From Ailanthus altissimus (Eukaryota > Streptophyta > Magnoliopsida > Sapindales > Simaroubaceae): DNA of 64,000 bases. Below, piece by piece: positions 48,234 through 59,669 of the stretch. How positions within the stretch are numbered: the stretch's first letter is position 1; every line of letters starts with the position of its first letter. The position numbers and the translations under genes are program-made. The stretch is from NCBI GenBank assembly GCA_946807835.1, contig OX327693.1, forward strand, positions 2,311,501-2,375,500, given 5' to 3'. Below the pieces are notes generated by a model. It worked only from the letters and a program-made list of their open reading frames with translations. It ran no database searches and was not told the DNA's origin.

Positions 48234-48944
48234 TTGATTAATTACATTGTGTTTGTAAAGTATTATGTGATGATTCCTCTTATATTGTTTTTGTTGTATT
48301 AGTTATTGAATTGATTGGTTTTATTTGTTTGACTCTATTCTTTCATCAGTCACACTGTTGTTTTGTTTGTAGTGTTTTGGTCATTTTGGTCGATTTGATT
48401 TTTGAAGGAAAGAAAAAAGTGAAGATGATGAATAAAATTTCATCTTATTCAGTGAAATGTTTCAAGTGTATTATTCATTTTTGGTGTGGTATGTGATTGA
48501 GGGCACAATTTTCCTCACTGAACAAAATTAATATTTCAATCTACCAAAGCTTTTCATACAAACTCTTTTGAGAAATATAAATTTAATGGAGAAAGTCAGA
48601 GCAATTTATAAATGAAGCTACTTAAAATTATTAACATTAGAAATCTCTCAATTAACAAGGTGCATAAGCTCTATTAGATATGATTATAATTAAGAGATTA
48701 AACTCTTCCCAATTTATCAATGGATATAATTTGTGGTTCGAAATAATTTATTTGGACTGCTGGATTTATTTTTTGGTGTGGATATTAACTGGGATTTAGT
48801 GATGAATATCGTTTGCTAATCTAATCTGATGGAGACAAATGGGGACCAACAGGGAAAAAGAAAATCAACGAAGAACTTTTATTTGATTCATTTATTTAAA
48901 CTATTAGACATCAAAAATCAAACTATTAGACATCATCATATTCA
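48234..48944. other. Intergenic DNA downstream of the membrane-protein gene
   Basis: Contains the 3' region of the gene and AT-rich DNA. No other gene is seen. Confidence 0.55.
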
Positions 48945-49180
48945 TTAATTCATCCAAGTCTCCCTTTTAATCCAGCTTTGATTATAATCATTACTGAAAT
49001 AGAATCCATCTTCTCTCACAGACCAAAAGCAATTTCCAGTGTCACGACACTTGTAAGTCTCGACCCTAATCCAAAAATGGGTCGTCTACCAAATATGAAT
49101 CGAAATTCATTCTTCATCGGTATGCTGCTCAGATCATCGTCGTTGGAGTAGCAATCGAAATTTCAACCAGTGGTTTTTGA
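48945..49180 (-). pseudogene. S-protein homologue fragment (minus strand)
   Basis: Read on the minus strand, the end of an S-protein-homologue gene is present: CRDTGNCFWSVREDGFYFSND, close to the intact gene at 51631-52068, then a TAA at 48945-48947. Upstream, in another frame, lies a piece equivalent to the family's Asp-rich HCHSEKDDLG block (YSNDDDLSS). A frameshift separates the two and the signal peptide is not found. Confidence 0.75.
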
Positions 49181-51430
49181 TTGCTCTGCTTAGATCATTG
49201 GTTGTGTGAAACTTTGTATCTCAGCGGATTCGGAGGGAATTTTCATCATCATCTAATGCAAATGTTGGTGTTTGAGAAATGGATAAAAATAAAGATGAAA
49301 CACAAGATGAAAAAGAAATGAGTTGAAACATGAAACACATTTGAAAAATGAAAGTTGGGATGCTTTTGGTTATTATTTTATAATAATCTAGAGAAAGAGA
49401 GATAAATGAATTTAATAGAGGATATTTGAAGGCGTGTTAATTAATGTAGGATATTGATGTAAGTTGAAAAGAGTCTAATTTGCTAATTATGAGGTATATA
49501 CAAGTAATAGTAGATTTATCTATCATATTTTTAGTGGAAAACTAATCCATATTCATGACTCATAAAAATTTTCTTGTCAGTACCTGAAATAGCTTAGCAA
49601 ATCATTTTATAGCAACTTTATGTTCAACCATTTGAAAAATGTTAATTTAGTCTTTACTTTTATTTTAATACATTTATTAGGTCTTTAAAATTTTTTAAAT
49701 ATTTGATTATGTCCTTTTTATTTTCATTTTCATCTTTAAAAAGTAATTATTTTTCGTTCTCAAAATATGTAATTAATAATTTTTTAAATAATAGGAACTA
49801 AATTAGATACTGAACTATTAACGAGAAAATAAATTAGTATTTTTTTAAATAGTTTAATTAAAAAAATTATTTTATTTATAAAACAAGAGAGTAGGGGTTC
49901 AAGGTTAGTTCTTATTTTTAAAATCGATTAATTCGATTCTATTTCAATTTAGTTTAAAATAAAAAAAAGACTAAAATAATAAATAAAAAATTGATAAAAC
50001 AGAACTAAACTGAAAAATTCCTTGTTTAGAAATTGATCAATTTCTAATAGACTTTGAACTGAAAATATCCAACTTCTATGAGAGAGTTTTGATGCATCTC
50101 AAATCAAAGAAATTGGTACTTCACCTATAAATTATTTATACACATTCATTTATATATATTGGTGGCATGATAGAATTAGATAAGTGAAATAAGAAAATTA
50201 ATTCAATAAACAAAAAAAAAAAAGATATGGTAATATTTTCTTTTTACTTATCTAAAAACATGTCTCACTTTAGTTTGTATCAACGAGTTTTAGAGATATA
50301 GTTTATCTGTGTTGCATCATTTCAAAGGGAAAAAATTTACTTTCATATATATAGAAGGAAAATTGATAGTTTAGTTTCTATTTTTTTTATTTGAATTACT
50401 CGCTCGATCTCTAATATTTTAAAATTTATTAATTGTATTTTTTAAATTATTTTTTTACTATTTTTATTCTTAATTTTTTTTACTACAATTTTTATTCTAA
50501 AAATATGACCATTATCATCCTAAGGGACTCAATTGATCATTTTTAAAATATAAAAAATATTATGAATAATTCAATAATAATGTAGGGACTAAAATGATAA
50601 ATTTTTTATATACAAACTGAAACTGTTACGGTTGAAGTAGAGAAGAGGCACATTCATCATTCAATCACATATAATTTATGTAGTAAGAAAAGCTATTAAT
50701 CTTTTCGGTTTGATTTAACTTATATTTAGTAGCACGTGCTGATTGATTAAGGGGATAAAAGGTTATGGAGTTTTTAAAAAATGGAAATCTCGTTCATATA
50801 GTAAAAATTAATAAAATGCAAATTATAGTAATAATAATAAACTTTTGTAATTATCTATTTATCCAATCATTATCACCTGAAAATCCAACAAGAACAAAAA
50901 AAAAAGGAAATTATATATCAGGTTCATTATTATCTTTGCTGTACATACTTTAATTAACTAAATTATTAAAAACAAATCATTTAACATTGATTTGTCTAAT
51001 GTAGTGGTGGTGTCATCGGCTGCTCAAGTATTTTCCCAGATTCTCTATTATAATTTTTAAGAAAAATGTGAGTTTTGTGTTTGATTTAATTTATATATAT
51101 TAATTTAATTCATTTTGTGTTATAAATATTCACTTAATCTCATCAGGGACCTTTTGGTTAATTTTTATTATCATTTTCTTTTTTTAAAAATGACTATTTT
51201 CGTCCCTACAAAAACTAATTAAGTATTTATAAAAAAAAATTAAGAATTAAATTAGTATATCAATTAAATTATGAACGAAATTTATATTTTCTCTAAATTT
51301 TATATTTTTAGATTATTATCTTTAAATTCAGACATTCTCATAATTTTAAAATACAAAAATTATAAAATTTCTTATTGTTTTTTATATTTTAAAGACATGT
51401 AAATATTAGTACCAAACAATTAATCCATAA
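49181..51430. other. AT-rich intergenic DNA
   Basis: No gene or clear repeat is seen. Short frames such as 50765-50953 lack any recognisable motif. Confidence 0.55.
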
Positions 51431-51529
51431 ACAAACACAAATGGATATGATCAAAATTAAACTTAGCTGTAGAAACCCTAAATTTATGAACCTAACATTT
51501 TTGAGTTCTCTATCAACAAAGTCCGTGCT

Positions 51530-51536
51530 TATAAAT
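51530..51536 (+). promoter_or_regulatory. Candidate TATA box of the S-protein-homologue gene
   Basis: TATAAAT lies 95 bp before the start codon. The surrounding 150 bp are duplicated at 52990-53180, where the box reads TATAAC (53085-53090). Confidence 0.55.
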
Positions 51537-51630
51537 CCTTTCCATACACCTTCTCATTTTAAACATACAAAGAATAATCAAACACCAACCCCACCATTAA
51601 AATCATCATCTTCACAAAAAAATAATAATA

Positions 51631-52068
51631 ATGCCTTCAGCTTCTTCTTGTAACTCTCTCCTCCTCATCCTAACAATCTATCTTGTTCTAACACCGGCAT
51701 CCTCGTTCGATTTCGGTTCGATTTTTCGAATAACCTTTAAGGTTCATATAGTAAATGGGTTTCGAAGCAACGACATTCCATTGGTAATTCATTGTCATTC
51801 TGAGAAGGATGATCTTGGGGAGCATATCCTAAATGTTGGCCAGGAATTTCGGTTTCAATTTAGAGTGAATTTTTTCAAAACAACTCATTTTTGGTGCACG
51901 ATGAGAAAAGGCTCGGTTGCTAATGATATTGATGTTTTCACGGTTAAAAGAGAGATCCATACTTGCCGTGACACTGGGAATTGCTTTTGGCTGCCCACTG
52001 AAGATGCAATCTATTTCAGTGATGACAATTTGAGTTGGCAGAAATTGTATAATTGGACTAACCCATAA
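51631..52068 (+). CDS. Secreted S-protein homologue (SPH, plant self-incompatibility S1 family)
   Basis: A complete intronless frame of 145 residues. A signal peptide covers about 1-25, so it is exported. The mature part has the family pattern: VHIVNGF with a following PLVIHCHS block, an acidic KDDLG turn (59-63), a F-rich central strand, FWCTM (87-91) and the C-terminal CRDTGNCFW (112-120). Four cysteines (55, 89, 112, 118) fit the two disulphides of the family. Founding members are pistil S-proteins of Papaver; most relatives are small secreted proteins of unknown job, often expressed in reproductive tissue. Two broken copies lie at 48945-49180 and 52980-54570. Function here is inferred from family only. 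Confidence 0.92.
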   Translation: MPSASSCNSLLLILTIYLVLTPASSFDFGSIFRITFKVHIVNGFRSNDIPLVIHCHSEKDDLGEHILNVGQEFRFQFRVNFFKTTHFWCTMRKGSVANDIDVFTVKREIHTCRDTGNCFWLPTEDAIYFSDDNLSWQKLYNWTNP

Positions 52069-52979
52069 TAAAACTTTCACTTATCGTGTGTTTTAAGGAT
52101 GCATGTTGAACAAGAATTTTACTCTTTGATTACATTATTATATGATACCAAATTCTTCTTAACGTGTGCTTTAAGACACATGATGTATCTCCATAAAGTG
52201 TGTGAATAAGGAGAATAATTTTAAATTTGTCATTTAATGTTTCTTTATATTCTTCCAATTTTATTTTATTTCTTTTGAAGAGGGATTAGTTCTATCGTTT
52301 TGGAAAGTGCCTTTCCAAAAATTGAAGTATAAGGAGTTAAAATGTTAAATTTAAAATATTACAAATTAACTTTAAACATAAGTTTTAGCCTCAGGAACAT
52401 ATTAGGAGTTTGAACTTAAGATTTTAACTTTTATATTATATTAGTTCAATCAAATAATTTAATTTGTTAAATAAAAATTTAATATTAATATTAAAAATAA
52501 ATCTTAATAAAAATAAAATCGTGATAAATTATGTATTTTAAATGAACAATTCTATATTGAGTCGCAAAGTTATAATTAATGATTTCAAAAGAGATTGCTT
52601 TTCGATTTGCAAATGATTGATGTGTTATATTACCATTCAATGGCCTAGACTTCTAATAGATTTCTAATAAGACCCCATGAAACTCAAGATGCTAAAAGAT
52701 GATAATTTAAAATCTCATATTGTTATTAAGAGATGATCCTAATTGGTTCAATTAATCTAAATTTATTTATCAAATATCCAATCTCTAAATTTCTCTTATT
52801 TTAAACTTAAAAATTAAAATGTGACATATAATTAACTAGATTTAATGAAAAACTTAAAAAATCTAACCCAAAAAAATATGATTTATACTTTTTTTACATA
52901 GTGTTTTAACATTACTATCACAAAATTCTTCGCATTCTTAGTTGGATATGTACTATTGAGACCCCGTAACAATAATTAT
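52069..52979. other. Intergenic DNA downstream of the SPH gene
   Basis: 3' region of the SPH gene, then AT-rich DNA without a recognised feature. Confidence 0.55.
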
Positions 52980-54570
52980 ACTAAAAAAAGAATACAAAAT
53001 GGATATGCTCACAACAATCTTAGTTGTATAAACCCTAAATTTATTGAACTAAACTTTTGGCACTCTATCAACAAGGTCCATGCTTATAACCCCTATCTAC
53101 CTTCTCATAATCTCATCTTTAAACTTACAAAATAAACAAACAACCACACTACCACTAACATTACCATCTACAGAAAAATATATATATTTATCCTAAAGTT
53201 TTGTTGAATTATTCAATCCATTCTTATAATTCTTTAAATACATTAATCAGTATCTATAATTAAAAAAAATAACGTTTAAATTGCATTTTCTTAAGATAGT
53301 AAAATAGATTTGATTAAGTATGGATTATTTACCATAAGTAGACATATCAATTTATTTTACTACCTTAAAAAAAAATACATTTCAAATATTATTTTTTCAA
53401 TAATAAAGACTAACCAAAATATTTATAAATTTATAAATACTAACAATTTATCTTGTTCTAACCATAAAAAACTTGCCTGGGATTGAGAATTGCTTTTGGC
53501 TACCTACCGAAGAGAGGGAAGCTACATATGACCCCTCTATTATTTTAAAAATTACTAACTTACTCCCTTAATATTTATATTACTCAAAAACCTATTTATT
53601 GTTACAAAAATTCTGTTAACTCTTAATTATTATTATCTTTTTACTAATTTACCTTTACATTGATGATATTCTTTCACTATTTTCTCATAAATTATTATTG
53701 TATATTTTTTTTAAAAAAAATAATACTAAAATATTTAAAATAAAAACCATAACATATTTATGGTATGATGGAATGATGAATATTTTAGTTTTTTTTATTT
53801 TTTATATTGTTTTATATTTTAATTTTTAATTTATTAATTATTTTTTAAATACATTAATATTTAATAATTTTAAGAAAGAATAAATATGTTATGGTTTTAT
53901 TATTTTCATTATTTTTTATTAATTTTGTTTAAAAAATATTAAACTATAACGTATTTTTTTTAATAAGTATTAAATATTAATGTATTAAGAGTTTAAATAT
54001 TAATAAAAATATGCAATAAAAAGTAAATAACTAAAATGTTCATCATTCCACTATAACATAAATATGTTATGATTTTTATTATTATAGTATTTTAGTTATT
54101 TGTTTAGTATTTTTTTAATAATAATAAAATCTATAACATATTTATTATTTCTAATAAGCATTAAATACTAATGTATTAAAAAATATTAAATTTTAATGAA
54201 ATTTTAAAATACAAAATAAATTAATAAAATAACTAGAATGTTAATCTTTTCATTTATGTTATAGTTTTGTTATTTTAGTATTTTTTTATAGAAAAATATA
54301 TAATTAATTTTTTAAAAAGTAAAAAGATGATGATAATAATATTATTATTAATGTAAGGATAAATTAGTATAAAGGTAATAAAAATTAAGATTTAAATAAT
54401 TTTTGTGACAACATAAATTTTTTAAATAATATGAAACTTCGTAAAAGTAAATAAATAGTACTCAAAACTGAAAATGGGTAAAGGGGTTATTGGTTATGGC
54501 CCTAATGATGACGCAATCTATGTCTGCAATGACAATGTGAATTGGGCACAAAATGTATGCTTGGACTTAA
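52980..54570 (+). pseudogene. S-protein homologue, tandem copy wrecked by deletion and insertions
   Basis: The upstream region of the intact SPH gene is repeated at 52990-53180. A remnant of the signal-peptide coding part (about 53445-53465) is fused to the IENCFWLPTEE part (about 53480-53515), so roughly 270 bp of the middle are missing. AT-rich DNA then interrupts at 53516-54498, and the C-terminal part resumes at 54499-54572 (DDAIYVCNDNVNW). A second AT-rich insertion, about 53180-53440, separates the promoter copy from the gene. No protein is possible. Confidence 0.75.
53516..54498. mobile_element. AT-rich insertion in the SPH pseudogene, possibly a non-autonomous DNA element
   Basis: About 980 bp that separate two parts of one SPH sequence. 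Both ends carry weakly similar inverted sequences (GACCCCTCTATT on the left; AATAACCCCTTTACCC in reverse on the right). Within it, 53770-53800 and 54025-54060 contain inverted matches around AATGATGAA/TTCATCATT, so it can fold back. No coding frame. A MITE-like element is a guess. Confidence 0.4.
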
Positions 54571-54988
54571 ATTAAAACGCTCCTTTTATCAAGCGCTTTA
54601 AAGAAATGTGTTAATTAAGAAGAAGTTTGTCCTACGCATTTTTTCATATGTCGATACTCGATACCAAAAGTTACTTAACATGTGCCCTAATAAGACGCAT
54701 ATTAGCAAAATATATAAAATTAATAATGAAATGATAATGCCATTCAATTATATGAATAAAGAACTTCTTCAAAAAAATATATAAATGAATAAAGAAAAAT
54801 ATTATTCAAAATTTATCATTTAACGTTTCTTTATATTCTTTTCTAATTTATTTTTAAGAGGGGTTTGTTCTTATAAATAAATAAAACCAAATTGCATTAA
54901 TACTCACAAAACTAGAATAAAGATATTTATTCTTTTAGAAAACAAAAATACATTTACACGAAATCTTTTTAACAATGAAGGGTAATAG

Positions 54989-54992
<4 letters not shown>

Positions 54993-55021
<29 letters not shown>
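54993..55021. repeat. AT dinucleotide microsatellite
   Basis: About 14 AT units. Confidence 0.9.
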
Positions 55022-55025
<4 letters not shown>

Positions 55026-56140
55026 GGATAAAAGATTGGTGACACTTAATTCAATCCAAAACAAATTAACTTAGTGGGATTAAGTTCAGGTCTAAGTGCT
55101 TGGACCTCCATAATTCAGTCCATGAAACTCATTTAATGAAATTTGAGTAGAAACACGTATCACCACTCAGTAGCAGTGTTAGAGAATAAGTCATCAAACT
55201 TTGTGTACTTGCTATGTCAGCACAAGTCTACTAGCAGGCGTACATGTCAGCACACCTTAAGTCACATCACGTCACATCAATAGCATGACCCACTGGATGA
55301 GCACTTAGACGCCACATAATCTGAGCTATTAAATTTAGAGATAAAATTAGATAAGAAAATTTTTAAAAATCAATGAGTGAATGCCATGTTAGCAAGGATA
55401 GGATTTTGTTCTCTAGTAACACTGCTGACACAATAGATAGAATGTGTCTAAGGTAAGTGGACAATTCAGCTTGAGACCCACCGAGCTTAAGGAGACAAAG
55501 TCAGATGAATCCCTTAAGCTTCCAAGTTTCTTTAACTCAGATTGATATCTCAAAAAATAACCAATCACTAATATTCCTAATACTCCAAACGTCATGGGAG
55601 GTTAAATGACCTTATTGTCCTAGTTCTCCAAAATTTCCCTTATGATATGGACTCTTCTCTAATAATAGCTTGCCATATGTCACCCTTGAGGGAAAATATC
55701 CAAGCTAGTACCCTCCAAACTCAAGTTAAGTCTCCAAAATTTAGAAGTGGTAGGGGACATGAACAATTTAAAACTCTTTCTTTAATAAGAGAAAACTCTT
55801 TACCTTTTTTATAGAATTTTCTTCATTTTATAGGGAAAGTAAACCATAGGGAACTCTATAGTATAACAAGCCACTTAACTTGAGTGTCGGAGGGCCATCA
55901 TCGCCCACTCCACCGATACCAGCCACTGACCTCTGTTTTCTGTGCTCCTCAAGTCTCCTCACTCGCCTAACTTTAGTCTGGTATTCAGTTCACTCTCAAC
56001 TTGACTTTGGACTCTTTATTACCAAAACGACCCCTCAACTTAACCCTTGGTGAAAGAATGTCCAAGAAACTCAAACTTTCCAACATCCATTTCTCTTTCA
56101 CACAACTAATTAGACATGCTAAAATTTAAACCCTAACACA

Positions 56141-56174
56141 ACATGTGTGTGTGTGTGCGCGCGCGTGTGTGTGT
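56141..56174. repeat. TG/CG alternating tract, Z-DNA prone
   Basis: Thirty-four bases of strict purine-pyrimidine alternation: TG units, a central GCGCGCGCG core, then TG units again. Such tracts adopt Z-DNA under supercoiling and mutate quickly. Confidence 0.85.
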
Positions 56175-57299
56175 TGTAGATTATTTTTAAAAATTGTTTT
56201 TTGGGTATGATTTAATAATTTTATTTTGGTATGGTTATTATTTTTATTTAAATTATAACTTTTGAAAAAGTCTAATTTGTTTAGTTATTAAGATTTATTA
56301 TTCTTTACTAATTAGTATTTATTGTTTAATTAAAATTAGATAAGCCATTACTATAAATAGACTTGTTATTTGTAACTTTTATGATTATCTTATTAATAAT
56401 ATTTTAGTTATATTTTCATTTGAAATCTATCTTTGTCGTGAATTTAATGCTCTTCTCTTAATGATTCCTCAATTCGAGACGTACACTAGAACAACATTTA
56501 GTATCTCTTACGTATTATATCAAGTAGTATTAAAGCCTACCATTATAAGCACAATAGTTTTCTTAGACCACCTATCACTATTTTTCATCTAAACACAACC
56601 AATCACCAAATTTCTATCTTTAAAAAATAAATTAAAAAAACATTTTTTTTCTTTTCCTATCAAAGTAAAAAAAAAAGTGAAAAGAAAAAACCAAAAAAAA
56701 GAGAAGTCATAAAACCTAGCTCCACTGTGGCCACTGTATTAGTCGTTGTCTGTCGTTGATCAACCATCTAATCAACTCAAAGAGTTGGTCGACCAATCCT
56801 CACAATACTTGCCATTATCCATTGCTGAAATCACTAAAAATGATCCAAAGCCCGTACAGGACCACCCTACTATCTTGTTATTCCAGCCACTCTTATTGTT
56901 AATCAAACGTACGAAAATACTCCTCACACCCCACTTATCAAAACCTAACGATTCTTACCACATTCCAAGTTGTTGCTAATAGGAATTTGATTACCTATTT
57001 TCAACTGTTAATTTTTTTTTTAGTTTTCCAATCAATTCGCAATGTTTCAAGCTAAACTGTTGCTACCATTACACTTACCATCTTCTAATCTTTAAATATT
57101 TATTTGAATAGACTTTTTAGATTGAAGACTTTTATCTTTAATCATGTTCTTAAAAATAAGCAAGTTAAGTATGCTTGTTCTAAGTTAATTGGACATGTAT
57201 TAGCTTTGTGGGAAAGATTATAAACATCAAGAGTTCAACAAAGTAAAGATAAAATTCAAACTTGCCGTTGAATGAGAAAGAAAATTCAATAAGAATTAT

Positions 57300-58258
57300 T
57301 TTATGGGATTATACTGAGATGATAATTTGCAAGTTTAGTTTTTAGAGATTTGGTGATTCAATAATCTTGTTTGGATAAGAATTGAGATGAATATTAAAGA
57401 TAAGAGTCACAAGAAGTCTAGAATGTGTGGGATACTTATAGAGAAGTCTAGGATGCATGGGACACGAAGAGAAAAGCGAAACGGAACTGAAAGATCCGAA
57501 GGAAGCGAGGAAAAAGTGTGGAGCTGGAAACAGAGGCCAGCGCTGTGACGCCTAGATCAGTATCCAATGCCGCGGCACCAGGTTCTCAGCACCACAACGT
57601 TGGACGCGACATGCTCAGCGCCGTGGTGATAGGATCCCTGCGCTGCAGCACTGGACGCATCAAAGCTAGGTGTCGTGGCGCAAAGACCTCAGCGCTACGA
57701 CACCAAAGTAGGGAAAATTCATTTTTGTTCCGAATTTCTAAGTTTTGAGAAGTTTTGGACTTTTAAAACAAGTTGACTCTTACTCCAATAAGGAATAGGG
57801 TTAGTAGGTACGAAATAATCCCTATATAAACACTTGTAAACCCTTTAATTGAGATCAAGTATTAAGAGAGACTCTAAGAGAGAGAAGAATTGGGTAGACA
57901 CTAAATGCTTGTATGCGCTAGGGTAGAACCATCATTTGGGTATTCATTGCTCGTGATAGAGTAAGGGTACACTAAACATTAAGTCTTTTTTAGGGTTCTT
58001 CATTGGGTTTTTCTTATAAAATCTCTAAGGAGTTAATAAGAGAGGCTAGGATTCTTGGATCCACTGTAGACGTAGGCAATTAGCCGAATCATGTAAGTAA
58101 TTGCATTATATTCTTTATTATCTACTTTAAATTCTTGTTATCTTGCTTGATATACATGTTATTCTTCTGCGTAAAAGAGATTAAGGTTCAAGATTGAAGT
58201 TGACTAGGGTTCTTTGCTTTAACCTAATCTTACGAGGAGAATGGTGATTCCTCCAACA
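57300..58258 (+). repeat. 5' LTR of the copia element
   Basis: Matches the right LTR clearly from the GATTTGGTGATTCAA motif (57346) onward. It contains a GC-rich repeat cluster (57535-57705) and a TATAAA at 57824-57829, followed by a leader. It ends CCAACA at 58258. The left edge is approximate. Confidence 0.65.
57535..57705 (+). repeat. GC-rich 15-bp unit cluster in the copia 5' LTR
   Basis: About seven degenerate copies of a CAGCGCCGCGGCACC-like unit in 170 bp, upstream of the TATA. A counterpart lies at 59885-60020 in the 3' LTR. The open frame 57518-57748 is an artefact of this cluster. Confidence 0.6.
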
Positions 58259-58260
58259 AA

Positions 58261-58273
58261 CTGGTATAACAGC
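58261..58273 (+). promoter_or_regulatory. Degenerate primer-binding site of the copia element
   Basis: CTGGTATAACAGC, two bases after the LTR, differs slightly from the usual TGGTATCAGAGC. Confidence 0.55.
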
Positions 58274-58309
58274 AAAGGTTCGATAATACACACTTAGGGT
58301 ATTTAAACC

Positions 58310-59520
58310 ATGGCTACAATCAAGCAAGAAATAGAGAAGTTCAATAGGATGAATGACTTCAATCTTTGGAGAAAAAAAGTTAGGGCTCTACTAATGAAAG
58401 AAGAGCTACACTTAGCCTTTGAGGAAGCCAATTCCTTAATTAACGAATAGACGACAACCCCAAAGTCCGGGCAGAAAGATTAGGACACGATTCAGAAAAA
58501 GGCTCACAGCAATATAATCTTAGCATTGAGCGACGAAGTATTAAGGGAAGTTGGTGATGAAGAAACCATTTTGGGGCTGTAGAAGAGAGTCGAGGCATTA
58601 TACATGAAGAAGTCTTTTTCAAATAAACTTCTTGTGAAAAAGAAACTACATTAGTTAACAATGCACAAGGGATCTTCATTGAGAGCTCATATTGACGAGT
58701 TCAACAAGATTATCATAAGTCTTGAGCAATTAGGCATCAAGATTAAGGATGAAGACAATGTCATAATCCTGTTAAGTTCGTTGCCAAAGAGCTATGAGAG
58801 CTTTGTGGATACACTATTGTATGGTAAGGAGTTCTTAACAATGAATGACGTTAAAGCATCATTGAACTCAAAAGAATTGACAAAGAGATTTAAGTCCGAG
58901 ACTAGAGTAGCATTGCTTGCACAAGAAAAGAAGAACAACCAATCAATGAGGAGATCCAAGAAGTGCTTCCTTTGTAATAAGGAATGATACTTTGTAAAGG
59001 ATTGTCTAAAATCAAAAGGTCAATGAGGGTGAGCTGCAATCGGTACTAGGGAAGATATCGAAGTTGTAAACACATTGGTAGCCTCAAGGGGAAAATACGA
59101 TGGCAAATGGATACTAGATTCGGGGTGCAATATCCATATGTGTCCTGATAGATTGATGTTTACCAACTACAAAGCCAAAAGAGGTAAAGCTCTAATGAGG
59201 AATGGCATGACTTGTGAGATCATGAGAATTGGTGACATAAGGCTGAAGATGTAATATGAAGAAACTAGGGACTTACATGGTGTAAGGCATGTTCCTAAGT
59301 TGAAAAGGAACTTGATATCCCTAGGCAAGCTCGCGAGGAAAGGTATTCGGTTAAAAACTTAGGGTAGAAAAATGACCTATAAGGTTTAAGGGTGAGAAGC
59401 ACAATGGAATGGCTCTATGTGCTTACTGGGATGGCCATAAGTGACCCAACGCGGGGTATTGAGATAATGCAGACCACTAGGCGACATCTAAACCATGCTT
59501 GCCGATGTGATAGGGGTTAG
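58310..59520 (+). pseudogene. Copia gag and protease remnant
   Basis: From ATG 58310 one frame reads a copia-type Gag with stops at 58448, 58481, 58580, 58652, 58985 and later. The longest open part is 58661-58987 with LRAHIDEFNKIIISLEQLG. The zinc knuckle reads CFLCNKE-stop-YFVKDC, so it has lost Gly to a stop and His to Tyr. A protease remnant at about 59095-59330 keeps WILDSGC and a CHDVRHVPKLKRNLISLG-like tail (here HGVRHVPKLKRNLISLG). A GAG-pre-integrase-like piece, LYVLTGMAISD, follows near 59418 in another frame. Nothing further of pol is found. Confidence 0.75.
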
Positions 59521-59669
59521 AAATGAGTGCAACGCATCCATACCCTATTTAAAGTGCACAAATGCCTTTCTAGACCAAAGTCACTAGCTCGAAGAAGGTT
59601 AAGTCTTGGTGGAGACTTAACTGGACTCAACTATAAGTGATAGAGTATTAGTGTAGATCGGATCCAAAA

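Larger units (their letters stand above)
54571..57299. other. Intergenic DNA
   Basis: Mostly unremarkable. It contains an AT dinucleotide run (54993-55021), a moderately GC-richer section at 55060-56050 without a convincing gene, and the alternating purine/pyrimidine run at 56141-56174. The frame 56746-56979 is not supported. Confidence 0.5.

Noticed and set aside
56746..56979. Possible small gene of 77 codons
   Set aside because: No motif, and neighbouring DNA gives no promoter or homologous context.
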